From Paenibacillus endoradicis (GTDB taxonomy: Bacteria; Bacillota; Bacilli; Paenibacillales; Paenibacillaceae), in NCBI RefSeq assembly GCF_024721975.1, contig NZ_JANQBB010000002.1, positions 186,001 through 250,000 on the forward strand: a stretch of 64,000 nucleotides of DNA. Reading direction: 5' to 3'. Within the stretch, counting starts at the first letter, position 1. The number at the start of each line of letters is the position of its first letter. Under the pieces are notes generated by a model. That model had not been told where the DNA came from. It saw only the letters and a list, made by a program, of their open reading frames with translations, and made no database searches. Shown piece after piece: positions 18,217-26,567 of this stretch. A program made the translations under genes and the position numbers.

Positions 18217-18321
18217 GATTGGAACAGCGATTTGTTCTCGGAGCGATCCCCGATTGGAACAGCAATTGGTTCTCGGAGCGATCCCCGATTGGAACAGCGA
18301 TTTTTTCTCGGAGCAATCTCC
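18217..18321. repeat. 35-bp tandem repeat, 3 units
   Basis: Three contiguous 35-bp units start GATTGGAACAGC at 18217, 18252 and 18287, each carrying CTCGGAGC. They differ at only a few positions. Together with the 39-bp array and the 65-bp element they fill nearly the whole gap between the GH43 gene and the transport operon. Confidence 0.85.
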
Positions 18322-18343
18322 GATGTAAAGATCCACTTAAAAT

Positions 18344-18388
18344 TATTCCTCGATCCCCTTCCTATAACAGGAAGATGATCGAGGAACT
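18344..18388 (-). terminator. Terminator of the nine-gene transport operon
   Basis: TTCCTCGATC (18346-18355) pairs with GATCGAGGAA (18377-18386), with CTTCCT/AGGAAG continuing inside. On the minus strand the stem is followed by AATAATTTT. It lies 10 bases after the stop of the last permease. Confidence 0.75.
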
Positions 18389-18395
18389 AAATTAG

Positions 18396-19373
18396 TTATT
18401 CACCTGCAATACCCGCACGCTCAACACTTTCTACAAAGTTACGTTGAACGAAAAGATATAAGATAAGAATTGGTATAATAGACAGCACTACGCCAGCCAT
18501 CATCTGATTCATTACTGTTGGTGCCATACCAATTGCGCTTGACGAAACGTTTGAACCCATCTGATCCGCAGTCATCGTAGCTTGACCGTAGAAACCATTC
18601 ATACGTTGCGCTAAATTATAAAATGGCGGTAGTCGCAAGTATAAACCTGGTTGGAAGTTATCATTCCAATGCCACACGATAGAGAACAGGAATACTGTAA
18701 CCATCGCTGGTTTGCCTAGTGGAAACATAATTCTCCAGTACGTACGGAATGCACCCGCTCCGTCAATTCTCGCAGCCTCTTCCAATACTTTTGGAAGTTG
18801 ACGATAGAATTGAATAAAGATAAGAATGAACAGCGATCCTTGTAGTCCATGTCCAAAGGCAGATGGCACAATAAATGGTAGATGCGTATTGATCCAACCA
18901 AGATCACTAAAGAACATATACAGCGGCACAACAATCGTTTGCGGCGGTACTAGGAATGTGAAAATTAACAATACAAACCATAGACCGTATAATGGGAAAC
19001 GATATCGTGCAAATCCATATCCAATTAATGAACATGAAATAATTTGTAATGCAGCACTACCAAATGAAATGATAGAACTATTCATAAATCCTTGCCAATA
19101 CTTCATCTCTTTAAAAGCAACTTTATAATTATGAATGTTAAATTCATGTGGAATCCAGCGAACCGTTGCATCTGCTACATCCCAACTCTGCATGAGAGAT
19201 TTGGAGATCATATATAACAACGGATATAAGAATACAAACGACAAGCTAAGCAGTATAAAATAGAAGAAAATTGTTCCTAAAATATCTTTACTGCGCTTGA
19301 TGGTATAAAACCTTGCAGCAGGATCTAGCTTATCGCTGATTTTCACTTTATCTGTTAACTGCGCATTCGCCAT
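18396..19373 (-). CDS. Carbohydrate ABC permease, MalG type (last gene of the nine-gene operon)
   Basis: This 325-residue permease has a cytoplasmic N-terminal extension of about 40 residues, then six TM segments with the EAARIDGAG loop. The long periplasmic-side loop between TM5 and TM6 (RMNGFYGQATMTADQMGS) is larger than in ordinary MalG proteins. It starts 5 bases after the end of its partner at 19379-20248. It forms the second of two permease pairs in this operon. No ATPase is nearby. Confidence 0.9.
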   Translation of the reverse strand: MANAQLTDKVKISDKLDPAARFYTIKRSKDILGTIFFYFILLSLSFVFLYPLLYMISKSLMQSWDVADATVRWIPHEFNIHNYKVAFKEMKYWQGFMNSSIISFGSAALQIISCSLIGYGFARYRFPLYGLWFVLLIFTFLVPPQTIVVPLYMFFSDLGWINTHLPFIVPSAFGHGLQGSLFILIFIQFYRQLPKVLEEAARIDGAGAFRTYWRIMFPLGKPAMVTVFLFSIVWHWNDNFQPGLYLRLPPFYNLAQRMNGFYGQATMTADQMGSNVSSSAIGMAPTVMNQMMAGVVLSIIPILILYLFVQRNFVESVERAGIAGE

Positions 19374-19378
19374 TTTGA

Positions 19379-20248
19379 TTACCTGCCTTCCATCGAAGCT
19401 AGACTTTTTCTAAACAATAAGAACACTATACCGATCATAATGAAGATAACTACGAAATAAATCCATCCTAATGCCGAAGCATATCCATAGTTATTATCAC
19501 TAAATACTCGTGTATTAATGTAGTCCATTACGCCATTATCTGCACGTGTGAATGAGCTAACCATCGTATATAATGTATTAACTAGAATCATTGGCATAAT
19601 CATTGGGAATGTAATTTTCCAGAAGCTTTCCCACTTCGTTGCCCCATCCATTTTCGCAGCTTCATAAAGTGAAACCGAAATCGTCTGTAAACCCGCAAGG
19701 AAGATTAGCGTCTGTACACCTGCATCCCACATCACCATCGTTAATGAATCCGCATACGTTAATAGACTCTCTAGAATATCACCTGGAATGAAAAGTCTTA
19801 ACATACTATACAAATCATAATTCATGAAGATTGGAAGATTTGCAGCACCTTGCTCCAATAGCTTTTTCAATGTGGTACCTGAAGCAATGATTACAGGCAA
19901 GAAGAATATACCACGGAATATCATCCGACCACGGAAATGACGATTTAACAATAAAGCACTCGCTATAGAGAAAATTAACACTAGTGGTACATGTGATATC
20001 ATTCCTGTAAACGTGCTTTGTAATAATGGTAGAAACTCAACATCTACTGCAAATGCAGCTCGGAAATGTTGAAGCCCTACATTTTCTGCAATTAGTCCTG
20101 TTTTACTTGGTGTTAGTTTTTGGAACGAGTAGTAGATCGATTGCCCCAGTGGTACCGCCATGAAAGCAACAAACCCGACAATCCATAAGATGATGAAGGA
20201 ATAGCCTTCAAATATATGCCTCATTCTCATGTTCATTTTGAATTTCAT
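19379..20248 (-). CDS. Sugar ABC permease, MalF type (second pair)
   Basis: The 289-residue membrane protein has about six TM segments and the ATPase-docking loop EAAKMDGAT. It lies 10 bases after the DUF5696 gene and 5 bases before the MalG-type gene, so it is translated as part of the operon. Its immediate pairing with a DUF5696 protein suggests uptake of the product of that protein's activity. Confidence 0.9.
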   Translation of the reverse strand: MKFKMNMRMRHIFEGYSFIILWIVGFVAFMAVPLGQSIYYSFQKLTPSKTGLIAENVGLQHFRAAFAVDVEFLPLLQSTFTGMISHVPLVLIFSIASALLLNRHFRGRMIFRGIFFLPVIIASGTTLKKLLEQGAANLPIFMNYDLYSMLRLFIPGDILESLLTYADSLTMVMWDAGVQTLIFLAGLQTISVSLYEAAKMDGATKWESFWKITFPMIMPMILVNTLYTMVSSFTRADNGVMDYINTRVFSDNNYGYASALGWIYFVVIFIMIGIVFLLFRKSLASMEGR

Positions 20249-20258
20249 GCTATTTCCT

Positions 20259-22616
20259 TCACCCCTTACTCCACGTATAGTTCATACCTTCGACGCTAAC
20301 TCCATCTATAGTAGTAGCATCTGAATTGTAGTTCACAATGACTTCAACACCACTAGCATACGTTGTACGGAATACGCGATCTTCTATTTGTTCATGATTG
20401 ACCATTTGCTCACCAGCAATGGCATTATAAAGTGGCTCCAAATCTTTGTACTCATCAGCAACAATGCTAATCCAGTCTGCTGCGTAGGAACTGTACAATC
20501 TTGTTTCAGCTGTACGATGCAAATTACTACTTTTCTCCCCTGTTAATTCGGCAGTAGGAAGTGCTCCATACTCAATAGCTTTCAGCCATTCAACTTGTGC
20601 ATCTTCACGTAAGTTAATTGGACTAGCATAATATGGAATAAGTCCGTGCAGAACTAGTTGATAGAATGGAACTGCAGTATCTGTATACGTGTATTCACTA
20701 GCATACAATGGAGCGTCATCAATACGATCAACAAGTCCGAATGTATATGCATTACCGTAATCTACCGCTGTTGAACCAACCTGTTCCTTCATTAGAGTTA
20801 GTGAATCTATCCATGCTTGAGCTGCTACAGATCGATCTGTGATTGATTCCTTATCTTCATCAGAATAGATCATTTCACCCATATATTGCATCTGAACACC
20901 ATCAACACCGTAGTTCACATAATCTGATACTTGATCTTTCACATATTGATTAAGCACACGATCCGGCTTAATCAGATGGAAGCTATAACTACTGCGAGAC
21001 CAGCGATCACTTGGCCAATATAATGTTAGTTCCAATAGTTCGCGATCCATACCGCGAATACCATCTTTACGTTCACTATATTTACCTGTGGACTCGAATG
21101 GTTTTACATAATTTGCACGTAAGTAAAGTGCTACATTAGCTTCTTTCGTAAAGTCAACCAATGACTCAAGTCCCTTTTTACCACCGAGCTGCTTCGCAAC
21201 TTTATGAGATGGCTGGGTACCATATAACCCACCTTTAGTCCATCCATCATATGTTGCATCAATATTTGTTACTCCAGCTTGCTGCAAATCAGAAATGATT
21301 TGCTCTGCTTGCTGGAAGGTCGTCATCTTAATAAAAGTATCTCCAATGATCTCTTCCCGCTCAATACCACCAAACAATTCTAATGATAATGAAGGTTTTT
21401 GATCTGCAATTGGTGTGACTCCTTGATCCTTAATTAAGTAATCACGATACGCATTTGCCATACCAACATAGTTAGCATCTTCTGCTTCTAGTAATACAAA
21501 CTCAACTTTACGATTTCCAGCAATCATTTGACCTTGGAAATACGGAATTTGTCCGGAATTACCAATGAAAATAACATCGTTTTTACGATACATAAATTCA
21601 ACAGAACTGCGATACATTGGAATCGCACGAATACCAGCCGGCGTACCATTAATTTTTGCTTCATATTGCCCATCAGATACGATAGCTAGTGTACCTACCC
21701 CATTACGATATATACCGAACACTGGAAGTGCGATACTCTCACGAGGTGTATTCCTACGAGTATAAGTATCCGCTAACATATCATTCGTTTGCGATCTGAA
21801 AGTGGCATCATTTCCATAAATATATTCGGAATATCCTTTTAGATAAGTCTCATGAATAGCACGGAATTCAAGTAAAGACCCTGAACCATCAGGTAAGAAT
21901 ATTGCACCTTTATCCGATTCTAATGCTCCGTTCATGAAAGGTAGCGGTTCAAGACTTGTTAATCTTGCATTTCCAGTCTCTTTAATACTTTCGAATGGAA
22001 TTTGTACGACAAGTCCACGATCGCTAAGTGCGTAGATCATCTGTAAAGAAATACCCTCAGCAACAAAGTTAATATCTAACACTACCTGATCATTTAGCAC
22101 GGTATACGTTGTCGTTGTTGTCGCATCCTTTAAGGAATACGTTGATGTTATGTCCGAACCAACGGTATAACGAAGATGAAGTGGTGAATCGATAAATTTC
22201 TTGTTATTAGGTGGCAATGAGGAAGGCGTTTGTGGAGAGCCCAACCACTCCGTACCCGTTGCTTTATTTACTAAGCGCACATTGCCTGTTTTCTCATCAA
22301 TGTATAATGTGAATTTACTATTACTTAATACCTCTTTAATGGCTGTAACTTTTGATAGTTCTTCTGCTCCATCTAGCACCGGATCTATAGAATCAACTAC
22401 TGGATCAGTAGCTTCAACCGTTTCAGCTTCACTAGTAGTTTCTTCAATTACAACTTCATTATCGACTGGTTCAACAACTTCCTCGCTACTTAACTGCTCT
22501 GCATTAGCAGAAGGAGCAAAGCTACTAGCTGACGGAATTATCTGCTGACCAAGCAACATCATAACAAGTAACAATATTGAAACTAGTTTCTTCCATTGAA
22601 TGGTACGTTGCTTCAT
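20259..22616 (-). CDS. Secreted DUF5696 protein, putative glycoside-hydrolase-like
   Basis: A signal peptide ends near residue 40 and is followed by a Glu/Val-rich linker to about residue 85. The rest (about 690 residues) has the DUF5696 pattern: an N-terminal beta domain (FTLYIDEKTGNVRLVNKATG) and then a region with the look of a TIM barrel (NIDATYDGWTKGGLYG, LYLRANYVKPF, YGVDGVQMQYMGEM). I recognise the DUF from its Paenibacillus relatives, which sit beside sugar permeases. No function is established. The barrel-like half suggests a glycoside hydrolase acting outside the cell. Acidic residues in YDGWTKG and GVDGVQMQYMGEM are candidates for catalysis, by inference only. Confidence 0.75.
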   Translation of the reverse strand: MKQRTIQWKKLVSILLLVMMLLGQQIIPSASSFAPSANAEQLSSEEVVEPVDNEVVIEETTSEAETVEATDPVVDSIDPVLDGAEELSKVTAIKEVLSNSKFTLYIDEKTGNVRLVNKATGTEWLGSPQTPSSLPPNNKKFIDSPLHLRYTVGSDITSTYSLKDATTTTTYTVLNDQVVLDINFVAEGISLQMIYALSDRGLVVQIPFESIKETGNARLTSLEPLPFMNGALESDKGAIFLPDGSGSLLEFRAIHETYLKGYSEYIYGNDATFRSQTNDMLADTYTRRNTPRESIALPVFGIYRNGVGTLAIVSDGQYEAKINGTPAGIRAIPMYRSSVEFMYRKNDVIFIGNSGQIPYFQGQMIAGNRKVEFVLLEAEDANYVGMANAYRDYLIKDQGVTPIADQKPSLSLELFGGIEREEIIGDTFIKMTTFQQAEQIISDLQQAGVTNIDATYDGWTKGGLYGTQPSHKVAKQLGGKKGLESLVDFTKEANVALYLRANYVKPFESTGKYSERKDGIRGMDRELLELTLYWPSDRWSRSSYSFHLIKPDRVLNQYVKDQVSDYVNYGVDGVQMQYMGEMIYSDEDKESITDRSVAAQAWIDSLTLMKEQVGSTAVDYGNAYTFGLVDRIDDAPLYASEYTYTDTAVPFYQLVLHGLIPYYASPINLREDAQVEWLKAIEYGALPTAELTGEKSSNLHRTAETRLYSSYAADWISIVADEYKDLEPLYNAIAGEQMVNHEQIEDRVFRTTYASGVEVIVNYNSDATTIDGVSVEGMNYTWSKG

Positions 22617-22628
22617 AATACGCTCCTC

Positions 22629-23243
22629 CTATCCTCTAAGCCTTAATTCCTTAACCATATCAAGTAAGAAATTGAGGAATTGATTGGCCAAACCGAACAG
22701 CAATACACATACAAACCATAAGATAAATACTGCCACTATACTTAGAAATGCAATAAATAATGTTTTGGGTAAATCAAAGTTATGTAGCACCTTCACCTTT
22801 AAGATGAATAGCCAGATAACCCATGCATAAATGACGAAAGTGAAGAAGTTGATTATTCCTGATTCATCTAATGCAAGAATTTGAGATAATAATGTTACAG
22901 GTACGATGAACACAATGTATGGAACAAGCGCAAAAGCACTGCCATAGACGATCTCTTTGAACTTCCCTTCCCCATCGAGAATAGCACTTACTGCCCAGTG
23001 TGCTATACACCACGTTAACCAAGGAACAAGAATCCAAATAGCTTCTTGTAAAATAGAGATTTGATACGCTTCACGCGTCTCATAAGCGAAGCCAAGTGCA
23101 TAGATTGAGATAATTCTAGCAATGTAAGCACAGAAAACGAGAACTACAGCTTGGCGAATGCGAATCATTCCTGGACTTTGAATATCTTCAAAGAAATCAA
23201 ACGGTTTGAAAATGATTCGATGCATCATCACGAATGGATTCAT
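22629..23243 (-). CDS. YIP1-family membrane protein
   Basis: The 204-residue protein has about five hydrophobic segments. It opens with a cytoplasmic segment MNPFVMMHRIIFKPFDFFEDIQ typical of bacterial YIP1-domain proteins and has an internal LVPYIVFIVPVTLLSQIL. Its start overlaps the end of the NHL gene by 4 bases (ATGA type). A YIP1 protein between extracellular sensor-like and enzyme-like genes is unusual. It may scaffold the transporter components in the membrane, but its role is unknown. Confidence 0.8.
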   Translation of the reverse strand: MNPFVMMHRIIFKPFDFFEDIQSPGMIRIRQAVVLVFCAYIARIISIYALGFAYETREAYQISILQEAIWILVPWLTWCIAHWAVSAILDGEGKFKEIVYGSAFALVPYIVFIVPVTLLSQILALDESGIINFFTFVIYAWVIWLFILKVKVLHNFDLPKTLFIAFLSIVAVFILWFVCVLLFGLANQFLNFLLDMVKELRLRG

Positions 23244-24721
23244 ATCGTCTCACCTTTCTTCCCTTGAAGAGTTACACTTACTTGTGACTTTTCCTTCACC
23301 TTACGTGATACCCAGCGAAGTAAGCGAGGGATGAATATTCTTAAAGCAATCAACAAAATAACGAGCGAGATTGCAATAACAGTGAAATTCTCTTTAATGA
23401 ATTCCTTACGATATTCCTTGAAAGCTAATGAATAATCATATCTAGCACTAGCCAGCTCGAAATATTCCATTGCTTCTTTATATCGCTCAGCTTTGTAAAG
23501 TGCTTTACCAATCGCTTGGTATGCCATCTCATAGTTACTGTTCAGACGAATAACTTCCTGCCACATCGTTTTTGCTTCTTCATATCTACCTTCAACATGT
23601 AATGTAGAAGCTTGTTGAACAAGCTGGGCGAATGGTGTTTTACGGAACACTTCGATACTGTTGCGACCACGATCGACAACATAAATATCTCCATCGCTTG
23701 TTTGAGCAAGATCAGAAGGTGTTGTAAACAAGCCACGTTGTTCACCTATTCCACCGAATGCGAACAAGAAATTACCTAATTTATCATATTGGAATACTTT
23801 ACTAGTCTGAAGATCTAGTGCTGTGATGATTCCTGTCTTATCAACGGAAATACCGATGAATGAAGGCATTGAAAACGGCCCTGAACTATAGAAATCACCA
23901 TACTCACGCTCGATCCCAATATTAAGCGTATCTACTCCGACAGGAGACAATCGTTTCAACTGATTCGCTGCTTCACCAAGTGTCGTCGTATACATAAATC
24001 CTTCATCGTCAATATCAAGATTTGAGAATTCCGCTGGACGAAGCGTTACTTGCTTAGCTTGTTGAGATTCTGTTGCAAGTAAGCGAAGTAATACTCTTGA
24101 CCAGCTGAACCCAACATGGTTTGCCCCATAAAATCCTTTGAACTGACCGTTAGGATCTAGTTGTATTAACCCTTGTGTATTACCATCACTGACAACATAC
24201 ATATAGTCACGTTTATCAAGAATGATTTTTGATGGTGAATAAGAGAATGTTGAGCCGATAAGTGGACTTACTGGCTTAAGAAACTCTTTTTCAAATTGAC
24301 CATCTTTATTAAAGATAACAATACGTCCATTTGCAGTATCAGCAACATAGATTGTACCGTCTTCTTTCACATAGACACCTTTCGGTTCCCCTAACTTACC
24401 AGGACCTTCCTTGTCACCTATCGTTCTTATATATTGATGATTACTATTAAGATGAACAATGCGGTTTTTACCAGCATCCGCTACATAGATATCTCCATCT
24501 GAAGTGATGTGTAATGATTCCAGGCGTTCAAATGCTCCAGATTCTAGATCAAGTCCAGTAATTGACTCTTCATATACAAAGCCTGCTATAGAACGAATAT
24601 CGTTACCTTGTGAATTAATTGTATAACTATCATAAGGTGTTGACGCACTGGCAGTCGAAGACAATAAGGACATGGCTAGCATCGTCAGCACTATGATTCG
24701 TAAGCTTTTCCAACTTTTCAT
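23240..24721 (-). CDS. Secreted NHL-repeat beta-propeller with TPR and C-terminal membrane anchor
   Basis: After a signal peptide (about 1-26), NHL-type propeller blades run from about residue 55 to 360. Examples are GDIYVADAGKNRIVHL, GTIYVADTANGRIVIF and GDIYVVDRGRNSIEVF. Two TPR-like motifs follow at about 370-440 (GRYEEAKTMWQEVIRLN, ERYKEAMEYFELA). A hydrophobic segment at about 450-470 and a basic tail anchor the C-terminus in the membrane. The propeller therefore faces outwards. In this operon it could bind polysaccharide or hold enzymes and binding proteins together. The function is unknown. Confidence 0.82.
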   Translation of the reverse strand: MKSWKSLRIIVLTMLAMSLLSSTASASTPYDSYTINSQGNDIRSIAGFVYEESITGLDLESGAFERLESLHITSDGDIYVADAGKNRIVHLNSNHQYIRTIGDKEGPGKLGEPKGVYVKEDGTIYVADTANGRIVIFNKDGQFEKEFLKPVSPLIGSTFSYSPSKIILDKRDYMYVVSDGNTQGLIQLDPNGQFKGFYGANHVGFSWSRVLLRLLATESQQAKQVTLRPAEFSNLDIDDEGFMYTTTLGEAANQLKRLSPVGVDTLNIGIEREYGDFYSSGPFSMPSFIGISVDKTGIITALDLQTSKVFQYDKLGNFLFAFGGIGEQRGLFTTPSDLAQTSDGDIYVVDRGRNSIEVFRKTPFAQLVQQASTLHVEGRYEEAKTMWQEVIRLNSNYEMAYQAIGKALYKAERYKEAMEYFELASARYDYSLAFKEYRKEFIKENFTVIAISLVILLIALRIFIPRLLRWVSRKVKEKSQVSVTLQGKKGETI

Positions 24722-24731
24722 AGCTGTCCTC

Positions 24732-25598
24732 CTATTCCTTCAACCCTGAATGCGCCATTGTCTGCAATACCATTCGTTGTGTTGTAATAAATACAATTAA
24801 AGTTGGAATAATCATCAAGAAACTCGCTGCCGCAAACGTACCAACTCTAGCAACAACCCCTGCTCCACCTTGAATCGTTTGAATGGCAAGCGGTAATGAT
24901 TTCATGTTCTCACTTGTCGTATATACCATCGCTGGGTATGGATCGTTCCAAGCAGAGATAAAACTGAACAATGCAAATGTTGATATAGCTGGTTTCAGCA
25001 TTGGCATAACAATTACCCAGAAAATCTTCCATTCTGAAGCTCCATCCATTCTTGATGCTTCTAGCAATGCATCAGGAATTTGTCGAAGGAATTGAACCAT
25101 AAGGAACATTCCTATTGGAGCTGCCAAGTAAGGTAGAATTAAAGCGAAATACGTATTCATTAGTCCTGATTTACTCATGATCAAATATTGCGGAATTTGC
25201 AATACGATGGGCGAGAACATCAAGGAAGCTACAATCATATCAAAGAAAAACTTTTTGCCCACCATATCATGTTTGGCAAGTGGATAAGCGGCAAGTGCGG
25301 AAATAATAACACCGCCACCAACAATACCTCCAGTAACAATCAAGCTATTTAGAATGAATCTGATAAATGGAACGCTAGATGTTCCCGTAACTAACAATAG
25401 ATCACGAAAGTTAGTTAGCGTCGGATTCATTACGAAAAATCTTGGTGGAAATAAGAACAATTCACTAATTGGCTTCAAAGCGGTTGAAGCCAAATATACT
25501 AATGGCAATAACATAATAAGTCCTAATACTGTAAGGAAGCTATAGAGTATTATGCCACCCCAGTCTATTCTTCTGCTCATAGCTTGAATGCGTGACAC
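24732..25598 (-). CDS. Carbohydrate ABC permease, MalG type (first pair)
   Basis: The protein has 288 residues, six TM segments and the EASRMDGAS loop. A GTG start at 25598 has GGAGGG at 8 bases, and a later ATG at 25580 is possible. It follows its MalF-type partner with a 3-base gap and precedes the NHL gene by 10 bases. Confidence 0.92.
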   Translation of the reverse strand: MSRIQAMSRRIDWGGIILYSFLTVLGLIMLLPLVYLASTALKPISELFLFPPRFFVMNPTLTNFRDLLLVTGTSSVPFIRFILNSLIVTGGIVGGGVIISALAAYPLAKHDMVGKKFFFDMIVASLMFSPIVLQIPQYLIMSKSGLMNTYFALILPYLAAPIGMFLMVQFLRQIPDALLEASRMDGASEWKIFWVIVMPMLKPAISTFALFSFISAWNDPYPAMVYTTSENMKSLPLAIQTIQGGAGVVARVGTFAAASFLMIIPTLIVFITTQRMVLQTMAHSGLKE

Positions 25599-25601
25599 TC
25601 A

Positions 25602-26567
25602 TTAATCCCTCCCTAGTATGTTGAAGATAAGTCTGTTCAGTCCCATCATTAATAGGAATAAAACAACCGCGATAGCTGATGCGTAACCCATCTCGAACCT
25701 AATAAATGCGTAGTCGAATAAATGTGTAAGAATAGTATGCCCTGCATACAATGGGCTCGGTAAACCTACCAACTGTATACTTACGTCAAATACTTGGAGA
25801 GAAGCAACAACTTGCATTACCGCACCGAACAATAATTGTGGTTTTACAGATGGTATCGTAATATACCATAATTGCTGCCAACGATTTCGAATACCATCGA
25901 TACCGCCTGCTTCATAAAGATCCTTAGGTACGTTTTGCAAACCAGCAAGAAAGGCTAAGAAACCTACTCCCATACTCATCCAAAGTGACACGATGATAAT
26001 GACAGGTACAATCGACCTTACATCTTGTAGAAACAGAAACGGTTCATCGAAAATGCCTAGATTAATTAACCAGTTATTCAGTAATCCTTTGCGATCCCCT
26101 GCAAAAAGGTAAAGCCATACAACGGACATAGCTGTACCACTCGCAATAGATGGAGCATAGAAACATAAGGTATAGAAAAAGCGGTATTTCGTCGGAATCT
26201 GACTTATAAGCCAAGCGAGTAGAAACGCCATGATGTAACCAATTGGCCCGGTTATTACTGCAAATTTCAACGTTATTCCTACTGCTTGCATGAAGATATC
26301 ATCCTCAACAAACAGTAGTTTATAATTGGAGAAACCAATAAATTTCGGCGATTCTAATATATTGTAGTATGAGAAGCTCAAAGCTACCGAAATAATAATA
26401 GGTACAACGATAAACATCGTGAATAATAGTAGAAACGGTGTCATGAACAGTAGAGATACTTTACTACGTTTCACATCTCCCCAGAATAGCTGAAGCTTTT
26501 TCTTAAAGCGGGATTCAGAACTAACAGCGATTGTGCTACTATGTGTTGTTGTCTTTTCAGTTATCAT
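25602..26567 (-). CDS. Sugar ABC permease, MalF type (first pair)
   Basis: The 321-residue permease has a cytoplasmic N-terminal tail of about 35 residues, six TM segments and the docking loop EAGGIDGIR. The loop departs somewhat from the usual EAA...G. Its start overlaps the end of the giant binding-protein gene by 4 bases, and AAGGAGG lies inside that gene, so translation is coupled. It pairs with the MalG-type gene at 24732-25598. Confidence 0.92.
   Translation of the reverse strand: MITEKTTTHSSTIAVSSESRFKKKLQLFWGDVKRSKVSLLFMTPFLLLFTMFIVVPIIISVALSFSYYNILESPKFIGFSNYKLLFVEDDIFMQAVGITLKFAVITGPIGYIMAFLLAWLISQIPTKYRFFYTLCFYAPSIASGTAMSVVWLYLFAGDRKGLLNNWLINLGIFDEPFLFLQDVRSIVPVIIIVSLWMSMGVGFLAFLAGLQNVPKDLYEAGGIDGIRNRWQQLWYITIPSVKPQLLFGAVMQVVASLQVFDVSIQLVGLPSPLYAGHTILTHLFDYAFIRFEMGYASAIAVVLFLLMMGLNRLIFNILGRD

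Noticed and set aside
17993..18316. 107-codon minus-strand frame with a 13-residue repeat
   Set aside because: The period reflects the 39-bp DNA array. The TTG start has no spaced ribosome site, and the sequence shows no domain.
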